DNA of 64,000 nucleotides from Spirosoma oryzicola (GTDB taxonomy: Bacteria > Bacteroidota > Bacteroidia > Cytophagales > Spirosomataceae). Each line of letters starts with the position of its first letter. Positions within the stretch are counted from its first letter, which is position 1. Under the pieces are notes generated by a model. It was not told where the DNA came from and searched no databases. It saw only the letters and a program-made list of their open reading frames with translations. This document shows, one piece after another, positions 37,332-45,874 of this stretch. The stretch lies in NCBI RefSeq assembly GCF_021233055.1, contig NZ_CP089538.1, positions 4,108,501-4,172,500 of the forward strand. Direction: 5' to 3'. The position numbers and the translations under genes are program-made.

Positions 37332-38234
37332 TTATTTCCTAAAATTGATTTGATACAGTAGCCCAACGGTATAGCTGGTGCTCTGTCCTACGTTCAGTCC
37401 ATCGACGACGTAACCGACCCGGGCGTTAACCCCAACATTCCGGGGTTGAAACTTACCGTACCAGCCCACCGATGTAGCCTGCATGTTGTTTGTTGGGAAA
37501 GGCATATCGTTCCGACGAATGTTGTCGCCACTCAGGCAGGCGGTACGCTCCGCCCATACTTCGGTTTGCCACCCTTTCCGCAGGACACCCAGGCGAACCG
37601 CTGCATCGTAAACGTTAGGCATTTTCACCTGATTGGTGTTGTAAAGACGTTCGTCGGCGAGGTAGGAATCGCGGTCGAGCTTAATGTTACTCCGCCATCC
37701 GTAGCTGCCGTGCGCCGTCAGATACAGGCCCGTCGATGGGTGTTTGTAGTTGGCTAGTAAGCGCGCGGTAGCGGTACGGCATTGCAACCCAATCGACATG
37801 GGCATGAAATCAGGAACATAGCCACCCAGTGGAACGGATGCGCCGACAATACCATGCAGCGAAAACCCACCGGCAACAAACGCTTTTACTTTTAACCAGG
37901 CCGATATATCCTGAATACCCCGCTGCCCCATCAGATTACCCGCGCTGGCGCTCGTCCAGACGTAGGGTAAGCTCAAAATCACATTTACCCGCTTGCTAAT
38001 TCCGATAGCGGGCATGATCATGGCACTTTGGGTTGTATGGGTGCCAATATTGAAGTTTTCGCGTTTGAGTGTATTCTCCCAGTAGTTATTCCAGGAGCTA
38101 TGTCCGTACATGGCAGCCACACAAACCGAGTTCTTCCCCATGTAGATAGCGTCGTGTGGCATCTGCGCCCGAACGGCGAAAGGCATGAGCAGCAATGCCA
38201 GCGCCAGGTACTGTAGATTCTTTTTCATAGTCAT
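37332..38234 (-). CDS. outer-membrane beta-barrel protein (second of cluster)
   Basis: 300-residue protein with a signal peptide (residues 1-23, ending AVRAQ). It has alternating strands throughout (SVCVAAMYGHSSWNNYW, RVNVILSLPYVWTSAS, FSLHGIVGASVPLGGY, VGVNARVGYVVDGLNVG) and ends YTVGLLYQINFRK, consistent with a 12-strand outer-membrane barrel. It shares layout (a NVILSLPYV strand, an IQDISAWLKVKAF segment) with the barrel at 34660-35580, so the two are probably paralogues. It directly precedes the intact haloperoxidase-like gene. MKK at 38228 is an equally good start. Confidence 0.8.
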   Translation of the reverse strand: MTMKKNLQYLALALLLMPFAVRAQMPHDAIYMGKNSVCVAAMYGHSSWNNYWENTLKRENFNIGTHTTQSAMIMPAIGISKRVNVILSLPYVWTSASAGNLMGQRGIQDISAWLKVKAFVAGGFSLHGIVGASVPLGGYVPDFMPMSIGLQCRTATARLLANYKHPSTGLYLTAHGSYGWRSNIKLDRDSYLADERLYNTNQVKMPNVYDAAVRLGVLRKGWQTEVWAERTACLSGDNIRRNDMPFPTNNMQATSVGWYGKFQPRNVGVNARVGYVVDGLNVGQSTSYTVGLLYQINFRK

Positions 38235-38247
38235 CGGTTAACAAAGG

Positions 38248-38307
38248 AGCTGTTCAGGACTCATCGATTTGGTCGGTGGATACGTTGGAATAAGATCCTG
38301 AACAGCT
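38248..38307. other. intercistronic inverted repeat
   Basis: AGCTGTTCAGGA (38248-38259) and TCCTGAACAGCT (38296-38307) are perfect inverted 12-mers with a 36-base loop between the TonB-receptor stop and the next barrel start. Function unknown: an mRNA processing, attenuation or protein site. Confidence 0.55.
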
Positions 38308-38319
38308 GGTTTTAAAACA

Positions 38320-40548
38320 TTAGATGGTAAGGCCAACCGTCAACACCGCACTCCGACCGTCGGAAGGCCATACGCCCGGTCCAGGGTAAAATGTAGGACG
38401 TTTGGTAAAGTATTGCTTGTTTAAGAGGTTGTTAACACTGCCACGCAGGGTGAGTTGACGACCGATGCGCCAGGTGCCGTTCAAATCGACCAGCGCATAC
38501 GAGGGCACGGGTCCAACAGCTCCGTTCGCTGATGCGGTTGGCGTATTCAGCGCGTCGGAGAACGTTTCACTCACGTAACTGTATTGCAGGGTTAGACTGG
38601 CGGAACCGTAACGCGCTGTGACGCCATTGCGGCTGGTCCAACGCGGTGCCGACTCTACCTGATTCCCTTTAACCGTCCGGTTCTCTGTACCCGCCGACAC
38701 CTGACCGTTCAGATAGCGGGCGTTGTTATAAGCCGTTGACGTGAAACCACTGATCAGTATCTTCTCCGTGCGGAGCAGCTGGGCTTCGATAAGCGCTTCG
38801 ACACCTGTGCTGCGGCTGTCACCAATGTTTGTACGGAAAATATAGTTCGTACCGTCCGTGTTGGTCAGCAACAGCGTTCCTAGACGGTTGCGGTACAACA
38901 GATCAAAAACCGTCAGATTCAGGTGTAACCCTTGCCAACGGCCTTCGATACCGACTTCCGCATTGTAGCCATACGCGTCTTTCAGATTCTTGTCAATCCG
39001 TTCGTAAACCGATGTAGGAATAATGTCTTTGAAGATAACAGGACGGTAAGCCTGCGCCCAGCCACCGTACACTTTCACGGCATCGTTGATACGGTACTGA
39101 GCGTTGACGCCCAACAAAGCAAATTTGTGGCTGATGTCGGTCGGCAGATTTTCGGGCTGGTAGTACGTAATCGTACCGCGCATTTCGGTCTGGCCGTTTT
39201 CGATCCGAATACCCGGTGAAACCGTTAACCGATTCGTCAGGTGAAACTGGCTTTCGGCAAATGCCGCCAGGTTTTTGGTCCGGAAATGCAGGTCACGACG
39301 AAACGGACTGGTCAGCGTCAAATCGAAATCACTGGCTGTCGTTCCTGCGCCCTGCTGACGTCGATGTAAATCCGTGCTAATCAGCTGAACGCCCGCAGCC
39401 GCGGTTGCATTGACGTTACCAAGTTGGTACTGATGCATCAGGCGTACTTCGGTTGTGTAGCTGTGAAAATTGTCGATATCAACCTGACGGGCTCTGTATT
39501 GTCCCGTAGCGCGGTTAATGGTGTCGGGTACGGTCGCAAATGCATCCAGTTGTACGCTGTTACGAGCGCCCAGCACCGCCGAAGTCGTCCAGAGCAACCG
39601 GGTCCGATCCGATAGCTGCCAGTCTACTTTGATCGACGGTACGTAAATATCCGGGTTAAAATAATTCCGGCTTCGGGTCGACTGGCGCGGGTCCTGCGCA
39701 AACATGGCATCGGTTAGCGGCCCCGGAATCTGGTAGGTGTAGGTAGAGCGTCCCACCTCCGCCGTTATTCCCAACCGCTCATTAGCCTGGTAATGCAACC
39801 GCCCTAATTGCGCTTCGGCATCCGACCGGCTATTTTGCCGGTATCCATCCGAATGACGACGGTAGTAGTACGCGTAGTAAGTCCATTTCCCGACCCGACC
39901 ACCGATGGCGTTATACGTGCTCAACAAGCCATACGACCCAACAGAGTTAACCGTTTCAAAACCAAAACGCCGTGTACTATCGGCTCGTTTGGTTACGTAG
40001 TTTAGCATCCCTCCAAATTGGGCTCCGTACTGTAGCGAAGCGGTTCCACGCACGAATTCAACCCGTTCGATGCTTTCCATCGGGGCGGAGTAATGACTGG
40101 CTGGGTAACCGTACATATCCGAATTGGTGATTACTCCATTCTGCCGAATGTTATTCTCCCAGGAACGGTGTGGGTCCAGTCCACGAGTCGCTATATTGAT
40201 TTGATTTCCTGTTCCATCCATATCGTACACAAACACACCCGGAATCCGGGCAAATACCTGCCGGGGCGTCTTCTCAGCTACGTTTGCGTCCACATCAGCC
40301 AGCTTGATCACTTCGCTCCGCTTACCACCCATCAGATACGTGCCGTAGACTTCGGGCAGTGATTCTACGACAACTGGCTTTACTCCCTTAACCGTCACCT
40401 GACTCAGGGTACGGGTGGGCAACGAATCAGAAACGGGCTTGTTGCCAGCTTCCCCTTTGTTAGTCATTTTCTGCGCGTATAGCTGCCCTGCCAGAGCGAC
40501 CATCGCTATTATCAATGCGTAATCAATTCTTATTTGTGATTTCTTCAT
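38320..40548 (-). CDS. TonB-dependent receptor, FecA-like
   Basis: 742-residue outer-membrane receptor. Signal region ends near LAGQLYAQK and the TonB-box area (TRTLSQVTVKG) follows. The plug is FecA-like: KTPRQVFARIPGVFVYDMDG, NIATRGLDPHRSWENNIRQN, EFVRGTASLQYGAQFGGMLN. The barrel of about 22 strands ends in a terminal strand VLTVGLTI. The FecA/siderophore group imports ferric complexes, but family members also take other ligands, and no FecIR-type sigma/anti-sigma pair lies here. Its position among three barrels and two haloperoxidase-like lipoproteins suggests the ligand is processed at the surface by that enzyme (inference). Confidence 0.92.
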   Translation of the reverse strand: MKKSQIRIDYALIIAMVALAGQLYAQKMTNKGEAGNKPVSDSLPTRTLSQVTVKGVKPVVVESLPEVYGTYLMGGKRSEVIKLADVDANVAEKTPRQVFARIPGVFVYDMDGTGNQINIATRGLDPHRSWENNIRQNGVITNSDMYGYPASHYSAPMESIERVEFVRGTASLQYGAQFGGMLNYVTKRADSTRRFGFETVNSVGSYGLLSTYNAIGGRVGKWTYYAYYYRRHSDGYRQNSRSDAEAQLGRLHYQANERLGITAEVGRSTYTYQIPGPLTDAMFAQDPRQSTRSRNYFNPDIYVPSIKVDWQLSDRTRLLWTTSAVLGARNSVQLDAFATVPDTINRATGQYRARQVDIDNFHSYTTEVRLMHQYQLGNVNATAAAGVQLISTDLHRRQQGAGTTASDFDLTLTSPFRRDLHFRTKNLAAFAESQFHLTNRLTVSPGIRIENGQTEMRGTITYYQPENLPTDISHKFALLGVNAQYRINDAVKVYGGWAQAYRPVIFKDIIPTSVYERIDKNLKDAYGYNAEVGIEGRWQGLHLNLTVFDLLYRNRLGTLLLTNTDGTNYIFRTNIGDSRSTGVEALIEAQLLRTEKILISGFTSTAYNNARYLNGQVSAGTENRTVKGNQVESAPRWTSRNGVTARYGSASLTLQYSYVSETFSDALNTPTASANGAVGPVPSYALVDLNGTWRIGRQLTLRGSVNNLLNKQYFTKRPTFYPGPGVWPSDGRSAVLTVGLTI

Positions 40549-40679
40549 TTTAGGCTGTACTGTTAAAAGAAGCTATTCAATCATCCGATCACTGAGATCC
40601 TACGGGGCAATATGCCAAAGGATGCCAAAGATGAAGTCACGTCATGTCGCTCAATAAAGCAATCATGGATGTAAGAGTG

Positions 40680-40709
40680 GAAGATCGAACACAGCGGTGT
40701 CCGATCTTC
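40680..40709. other. intergenic hairpin between receptor and first barrel genes
   Basis: GAAGATCGAACAC (40680-40692) and GTGTCCGATCTTC (40697-40709) pair at 12 of 13 positions around AGCG. It lies just after the first barrel's stop on the minus strand but lacks a T-run, so attenuation or processing is more likely than full termination. Confidence 0.55.
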
Positions 40710-40758
40710 GTCCTCCCGAACAGCGTGAATAGAAAAAGTAAACTCTTGTATATTGTAC

Positions 40759-41880
40759 TTAAAACCAACGTGATACGTTGATCGATACCAGGTAATCAGC
40801 GAAGGCGGCATCGCCGTGCTTCTGTCCCAGTGGATCTAACCGATCAGCATAACTCTTGATCCGGTTCCGGTAAATAGCGATAGGCACTGTAGCCGCTACC
40901 GATGTTTTGTGACGCATATAAGCCAGTCCTGGCTCAACGGAAACGATATAACCGGGCCGCCGGAAACCAGAACTTCCACCGATGGCGTCCATTGCCGGAA
41001 CGCCTTCTACCCGACCGCCCAGCATGACGGACAATCCGGGAACAAAACCCAGCGATTGACTCAAGCCAAGACGAGCGGCAAACTGGTCGGCCACCGAGAA
41101 TGTTCCAACCACCGGATCAACGGGTGTTACTTCGGGACTACGGATAACGCCATTGGTTTCGCGCGGGTTAAACAGGTAAAAACCGTTTGCGTAAGCGGTC
41201 AGCGTTTTTGTTAGCTGCGCATACCCCTGAAGCTCAACACTCGCTCCAACTCCCCCATCGCCAAGCTGAATCGATTGGTCAACTGGTTTATTGATGGTGT
41301 AGTCGGTGCCTTCTTTCGTCAGCTTGTGAAAATCATCGGTCGCCTGATAATTTCCCGTTGGCAGCTTAATGCCAAGGCCCACAGCAAGATTCGCTTTGGG
41401 TAACTTGGCCGGATTAATCACCCAGTAGCTTCCGGAAATCCGCAGGTCGCCGATCCCCTGGGAACCCGTATGAAACCGCTTTTGCTCAGGATTCTGGGCT
41501 ACTGCGTTCCCATAATGTTCATAAAGCGACGAACGATCGTTGTACTGAATCGGCAGATTCGCCGAAAAGGACAGCCGATGGTTGACCAGATACGTTATGC
41601 CCAGGTCAAGGGCATGCGACACGTTGATTACCTGTGTCCCTTGCTCGACACGATGTTTCTGCTCGACATCACCGACGAAGTGTTTGTACGAGCGGAAGAA
41701 ACGGTAACCGGCTGATACTTGCCAGTGTCCATTACGTTGTTTGAAAAAGTCGGCTGAGTTCATTCCTGCCGGAGCCGCGCAACTCATATGCCGCACGGCG
41801 ACGCAACCCTGCGCCCGGCTGGATTCAGTCGAAAATAGTGTATAGGCTACCGCTAGAACGATAGTAGAAATCGTTTTCAT
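40759..41880 (-). CDS. outer-membrane beta-barrel protein with N-terminal Cys motif
   Basis: 373-residue protein; start at 41880 (MKTISTIVLAVAYTLFSTES) chosen over an upstream in-frame start at 41925. After the signal peptide (about 24 residues, ending SSRAQ) the mature protein opens with GCVAVRHMSCAAPAG, a paired-cysteine motif that I recall from a conserved Bacteroidota barrel family usually labelled transporter. Strands such as GHWQVSAGYRFFRSYKHFVG, ALDLGITYLVNHRLSFSANL, QYNDRSSLYEHYG and NLAVGLGIKLPTG are typical of it, and the C-terminus ends in SINVSRWF with terminal Phe. It precedes the FecA-like receptor in the same direction. Substrate unknown; metal or metal-complex handling is plausible. 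Confidence 0.85.
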   Translation of the reverse strand: MKTISTIVLAVAYTLFSTESSRAQGCVAVRHMSCAAPAGMNSADFFKQRNGHWQVSAGYRFFRSYKHFVGDVEQKHRVEQGTQVINVSHALDLGITYLVNHRLSFSANLPIQYNDRSSLYEHYGNAVAQNPEQKRFHTGSQGIGDLRISGSYWVINPAKLPKANLAVGLGIKLPTGNYQATDDFHKLTKEGTDYTINKPVDQSIQLGDGGVGASVELQGYAQLTKTLTAYANGFYLFNPRETNGVIRSPEVTPVDPVVGTFSVADQFAARLGLSQSLGFVPGLSVMLGGRVEGVPAMDAIGGSSGFRRPGYIVSVEPGLAYMRHKTSVAATVPIAIYRNRIKSYADRLDPLGQKHGDAAFADYLVSINVSRWF

Positions 41881-42162
41881 TGAGAAAGATCTAGGTTGAT
41901 CCTGTGTGAATAAGTTGATTGACAATTGCCGACAAGCAATGCATCAACTGGACGCACAAAAGCGCGTACACCTGTGACACAAGGCATTACCAGCAATGAC
42001 AAAAATGGATAGATTACAGTGTGCGAGGATTCGTACCAGCGATTTAGAGGCCAACAAACCGACGGGCAGAACCTACGACCGCTGTTCAGATGCCACAGAT
42101 GTAGGCATAGCCAACGGATCAGTAGAATGTACTGAAAACACACTGTAAAATCATTCAGGAAC

Positions 42163-42702
42163 CTAGATTTCTGGCGGGGGTGAGTGAACGGGCAGCGCAC
42201 GAGCCGCAAACACAAATAATGTGTCGGGAATGCGAACAGCCTCGCGCCATATAGGAGAAAGGAAACTAAAAATGGCTCGCGGATTGGGCGAGTATTCTTT
42301 CAACAAGAATTTGAGCAGCTGATTAGCTTTATGATTAGAATCTGTCGTACCCGAAATATGGTCGTTCAGAAACGAAAGCAAGTCGCTTTGCCAGAAGGAG
42401 CGCCCTTCCGCTTCCAGACCAGCAATGTGCAGGGTGTCGCCCCGGATTTCCAGACTCACCACACTATAATAATGCCCCCGGTACGTAAATCCATCCGATG
42501 TGGTATTCGCCAGCGTGCTTTCGTCGGGTTTGTCTTTGAGCGGAATCTGGAATTCAACGATACTATCAACCGATCGATAAACCAGTAGTCGTTCGGATAA
42601 GTCGTGCTCAGCCTGCCACCACGTACCGATGCACACAAGCACATAAGCCAGTGTGTGGTACAGTAGTAAAACGAAGAGACCGATTGAGACGACTTTCTTC
42701 AC
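42163..42702 (-). CDS. small membrane protein at head of envelope cluster
   Basis: 179-residue protein beginning at a GTG codon (42702). An N-terminal membrane helix (MKKVVSIGLFVLLLYHTLAY) anchors a soluble domain of strands: SERLLVYRSVDSIVEFQIPL, YRGHYYSVVSLEIRGDTLHI. It ends HSPPPEI, a proline-rich tail. I recognise no named family; similar membrane-anchored proteins accompany TonB receptors and barrels of this type in Bacteroidota (recollection, not a search). It opens the minus-strand cluster and has a good promoter 22 bases upstream of its start. Inner-membrane or outer-membrane placement is uncertain. Confidence 0.7.
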   Translation of the reverse strand: MKKVVSIGLFVLLLYHTLAYVLVCIGTWWQAEHDLSERLLVYRSVDSIVEFQIPLKDKPDESTLANTTSDGFTYRGHYYSVVSLEIRGDTLHIAGLEAEGRSFWQSDLLSFLNDHISGTTDSNHKANQLLKFLLKEYSPNPRAIFSFLSPIWREAVRIPDTLFVFAARALPVHSPPPEI

Positions 42703-42724
42703 CTGCTAGAAAGTAAATTTATCT

Positions 42725-42754
42725 CAAAAATAATACTAAATTTTAAATAACAAA
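42725..42754 (-). promoter_or_regulatory. Bacteroidota-type promoter of the envelope cluster
   Basis: On the minus strand TATTTTTG (plus 42725-42732) matches TAnnTTTG, with TTTG (plus 42751-42754) 18 bases upstream as -33 element. It would start transcription about 15 bases before the GTG of the small membrane protein gene. Confidence 0.5.
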
Positions 42755-42948
42755 TATGTTCCGCCTGCCAACGTATTTTTACTTACTATTTTAGTTACCC
42801 GTATACGAAGTCCATTTAGTAAATGGTGTTACCCATCGTCTAATCAGGGGAGCGACTTACTGCACAAAATAACTTTTACTGGTGCAGAAGCTATATATAC
42901 GCTTCCGTGCAATCAAAATCCGTATTTTCGTGTTGGGTCAATACGCTC

Positions 42949-43929
42949 ATGATCTACGACAATCACAATCGCCCTATCTCTTACCTTCGGCTAGCCGTAA
43001 CCGACCGTTGCAATTTGCGGTGCTTTTACTGCATGCCCGAAGAAGGGATCAAGTACCTGCCCAAGCACCAGCTGCTTTCATACGAAGAAATGGAGCGAGT
43101 TGTGCGTGTACTAGCTCGGCTTGAGGTGTCGAAAGTACGAATAACGGGTGGAGAGCCGTTTGTCCGAACGGGACTAATGGACTTCCTGCATCGGCTGGCC
43201 GAAGTTGATGGGCTCAAGGATATTTCACTAACAACCAACGGTGTTTTGACGGCACCTCACGTTGCTGATCTGGCGGCACTCGGCGTTCGGGCGGTCAACC
43301 TGAGTCTGGACACACTTGATCGGGAACGATTTCATAAAATCACCCGACGCGACGAATTACCCGCCGTTCTGAAAACCCTCGATGCTCTGCTGGAAGCGGG
43401 TATTCAGACGAAAATCAACGCGGTTGTGATGGACGGACAAAATACGCAGGACTTGATTCCACTTACGGAGATGACCCGCCTATTACCCGTCGATGTCCGG
43501 TTTATTGAAGAAATGCCGTTCAACGGGGAAGGTAGTCATTACCCCGTATTGCACTGGACTCACCGACGCATCATCGAAGAGATAAGAGCCCAGTACCCGA
43601 CCCTGCAAAAGCTGACCGACCCGCCGTTTTCTACGTCGGCCAACTACCAGATTCCAGGTCATCAGGGAACAATTGGTGTGATTGCCGCTTTCAGTCGCAC
43701 GTTCTGCGGTACCTGCAATCGGATTCGTCTGACGGCGCAGGGAACCCTTAAGACCTGCCTTTATGACAACGGTGTACTTGACATCCGCGCGCTGATCCGG
43801 GCGGGCGCATCCGACGACGAATTGATTACAGCTTTCCTGAAAGCCTTTGCTCACCGCCCGGCCAACGGCTTTGAAGCCGAACAGGGCCGGGATGTTGTTA
43901 CGGAGTCGATGTCGACAATTGGTGGTTAA
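42949..43929 (+). CDS. moaA: GTP 3',8-cyclase
   Basis: 326-residue radical-SAM enzyme, the first step of molybdenum-cofactor synthesis, converting GTP to 3',8-cyclo-GTP. Start at ATG 42949 is chosen over an upstream in-frame ATA/ATG reading from 42907. The radical-SAM cluster motif CNLRCFYC uses Cys21, Cys25 and Cys28. The C-terminal [4Fe-4S] cluster motif (FCGTCNRIRLTAQGTLKTCLY) is complete and the chain ends STIGG, the functional GG tail. It is cytoplasmic. No other moa, mog or moe gene lies near, so moaA is an orphan here. It converges on the substrate-binding-like gene with 25 bases between stops. Confidence 0.96.
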   Translation: MIYDNHNRPISYLRLAVTDRCNLRCFYCMPEEGIKYLPKHQLLSYEEMERVVRVLARLEVSKVRITGGEPFVRTGLMDFLHRLAEVDGLKDISLTTNGVLTAPHVADLAALGVRAVNLSLDTLDRERFHKITRRDELPAVLKTLDALLEAGIQTKINAVVMDGQNTQDLIPLTEMTRLLPVDVRFIEEMPFNGEGSHYPVLHWTHRRIIEEIRAQYPTLQKLTDPPFSTSANYQIPGHQGTIGVIAAFSRTFCGTCNRIRLTAQGTLKTCLYDNGVLDIRALIRAGASDDELITAFLKAFAHRPANGFEAEQGRDVVTESMSTIGG

Positions 43930-43954
43930 TTTCTTATAGCACGAAAGTCTCGGC

Positions 43955-44914
43955 TTACAACCGAATCGGGACGGGCGTATTCTCCAGAAATTCGTTCGTG
44001 AAGAGACGGTCGATGTCGAGTTGCTGAATGAGTTCACCGTCACGATCTGTCAGCATCCGGTTGCGAATCATCCAGTTAACGAACGATGTCCAGACGCTTC
44101 GGTGCATAAAGCCCCAGTTGCCTTCACCATCCAGGTAATAGCAGGAAACCATTTGCTGGCTCTGGTCTACAAAATTCCGGTCGGCCAATGCCGGATGCTT
44201 TACTGTTTTTCTTAAGATACGAGCAGCTTCATCGGAATTCTTAGCTGCATACCGAAACCCGGCAGCCGTTGCTTCCAGAAATTGCCGTAATGCCTCCGGA
44301 TTCTGTTCAACCCAGCTTCGCTGTGCGGTTAGTAAGGGATTGTATCCGTAGGGAATCGCGTAATCGTCGAATAGAAATTGATTCAACTCGACCCCATCAA
44401 TATCGGCCCGAACGCCCTCCCAGGTCAGCCAGAACCAGGCAGCATCGACCTCTCTGGTTAACAAAGATTTCCAGATTTCCGACCACCCTAGTTTGTGCGA
44501 GAGGACCTGACCGCGTCCTTCGTCGTTCTGGATAAGCTGTCGAATAATATCCTCTTCGTAGCGGGCGCCATACGACGCGTAGACTTTACCATCTAGTTTC
44601 TGCGGTCGATCAATACCGCTTTCACCAAGCGTTACAATAGCGCTTATGTCGCGGGCGAGCACGGTAGCGACAGCCACCAGATCAGTACCGTTGGTTTGGT
44701 AGCTGATCACACTTTCGGAAGGCGTAATGGCCAGTTCACACTTACCCTGCGCTAAGCGCCGGGCGGGCATCATCTGGTAGTCATCCTGATCGGGAGAAAT
44801 AAATTCAACATCAAGACCGGCCTCCTGATAAGATCCTTTTGCCAGAGCGACGTAAAATCCGGTGTGGTTAGTGTTTGGCGTCCGGTCGAGCGCTACACGA
44901 ATTTTTGTAGTCAT
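43955..44914 (-). CDS. NMT1/THI5-like substrate-binding-type protein without signal peptide
   Basis: 319-residue protein of the periplasmic-binding-protein type II fold, nearest the NMT1/THI5-like group (RVALDRTPNTNHTGFYVALA, GSYQEAGLDVEFISPD, LDGKVYASYGARYEEDIIRQ, EQNPEALRQFLEATAAG). Start at 44914 (MTTKIRVALD) leaves no room for a signal peptide, so it should be cytoplasmic, unlike an ABC transporter binding protein. The CCCFC iron motif and the active-site His of yeast Thi5 are missing, so it is not a Thi5-type HMP-phosphate synthase. No permease or ATPase gene is adjacent. It follows the Nudix-type regulator by 101 bases on the same strand. Ligand unknown. Confidence 0.8.
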   Translation of the reverse strand: MTTKIRVALDRTPNTNHTGFYVALAKGSYQEAGLDVEFISPDQDDYQMMPARRLAQGKCELAITPSESVISYQTNGTDLVAVATVLARDISAIVTLGESGIDRPQKLDGKVYASYGARYEEDIIRQLIQNDEGRGQVLSHKLGWSEIWKSLLTREVDAAWFWLTWEGVRADIDGVELNQFLFDDYAIPYGYNPLLTAQRSWVEQNPEALRQFLEATAAGFRYAAKNSDEAARILRKTVKHPALADRNFVDQSQQMVSCYYLDGEGNWGFMHRSVWTSFVNWMIRNRMLTDRDGELIQQLDIDRLFTNEFLENTPVPIRL

Positions 44915-45015
44915 GGTAGTCCGTACTATTACGGCTTGTTTAACCATCCAAAAGTAGGAAGGTTTTTTGCAAACGCACGCAAAACGTGTCTAGTATACGT
45001 GCTGCCGAAAAACGC

Positions 45016-45792
45016 TTAGCCGACAAAAAGGGTTTCATCAGCCAATGCCTGCTGGTATTTTTCCTTATCGAACCGGTATAAATACGGTGCTTTATGAGCG
45101 CCCCCCGTCTTACGTTCTTCCAGCCGCTCCAAAATGCCGTACCCCAGCATACGTTTCTGAAAGTTCCGGCGATCCAGCGACTGCCCAAGAATCGTTTCGT
45201 AGAGTTGCTGTAGGTCGGGCATGGTAAATTTATCGGGCAGCAACTTATAGCCAATGGGCTGGTAACTGAGTTGCCGGCGTAACGTCTTCAAGGCTAATGC
45301 AACCATGCTGTTGTGGTCGAAAAGCAAGGGCGGAATCTGGTCAATGTCCCACCAGCGACATTCTTCCGTGAAGAAATCGGGGGTTGGAATCACATTCGCG
45401 AATTCGACCAGCGCGTAATAACCGACCGACACATCACGACCCATCACTTCACTAGCCAGATCTTCGGGCAAACCTAACTTGGCTAATGTCTCCTGCTGGC
45501 TAAAATTGATGTAACGTACCACATCACCGAATGTATGAAATTGCTGAAGGAAAATTTCGCTTAAGCCAGTCCGCTCGTTTAGGCTTCGATAAGCCGCAGC
45601 CTGAAGATCTTCTTCGTGACGAATCCGTCCACCCGGTAAGCTCCACTCGTCCGTTCCTTTCCAGCGTAACAACAGCACTTTTAACTGTCCGTCGTGAAAG
45701 CCGAAAATGACGAAGTCGATTGAGACAGAGGGAATGTAATTAGTCTTTAGATCTAAAATAAGCTGCTGAAACTGGTTTTTGTACTCGGCCAT
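45016..45792 (-). CDS. Nudix-type transcriptional regulator (NrtR/AraR-like)
   Basis: 258-residue protein with an N-terminal Nudix domain (about residues 21-150) and a C-terminal winged helix (LLPDKFTMPDLQQLYETILG, LDRRNFQKRMLGYGILERLE). In the Nudix box Gly55 to Leu77 the catalytic pattern RE...EE is broken: Ser70 and Arg74 replace two conserved Glu residues, so hydrolysis is unlikely. This matches the regulators of sugar or NAD genes such as NrtR and Bacteroides AraR, in which the Nudix domain is an effector sensor. It is divergent from the PQQ dehydrogenase gene across a 76-base gap containing repeats, and upstream of the orphan binding-protein gene, both of which it may control. Confidence 0.88.
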   Translation of the reverse strand: MAEYKNQFQQLILDLKTNYIPSVSIDFVIFGFHDGQLKVLLLRWKGTDEWSLPGGRIRHEEDLQAAAYRSLNERTGLSEIFLQQFHTFGDVVRYINFSQQETLAKLGLPEDLASEVMGRDVSVGYYALVEFANVIPTPDFFTEECRWWDIDQIPPLLFDHNSMVALALKTLRRQLSYQPIGYKLLPDKFTMPDLQQLYETILGQSLDRRNFQKRMLGYGILERLEERKTGGAHKAPYLYRFDKEKYQQALADETLFVG

Positions 45793-45811
45793 GTAAATTT
45801 TAAAATATTTA

Positions 45812-45866
45812 TAGTGTGTTTTTCATACACAATGGCAAATAAAGCTATTATTGTGTTGAAAATACG
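45812..45866. promoter_or_regulatory. candidate operator repeats of the Nudix regulator
   Basis: In the 82-base divergent gap GTGT (45814-45817) and ACAC (45827-45830) flank GTTTTTCAT, forming an inverted repeat. Read on the minus strand this is ATTGTGTATGAAAAACAC. A partial direct copy, ATTGTGTTGAAAATACGC, lies at 45850-45866 on the plus strand. Position between regulator and target suggests operators. Inference. Confidence 0.4.
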
Positions 45867-45874
45867 CATTGTTA

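Noticed and set aside
41877..42215. 112-codon minus-strand ORF overlapping the small membrane protein gene
   Set aside because: Different frame, Arg/Cys/Trp/Leu-rich and overlapping the end of a better-supported gene; looks like a shadow.
43955..44914. Thi5-type HMP-phosphate synthase
   Set aside because: The CCCFC iron motif and the active-site histidine region of Thi5 are absent.
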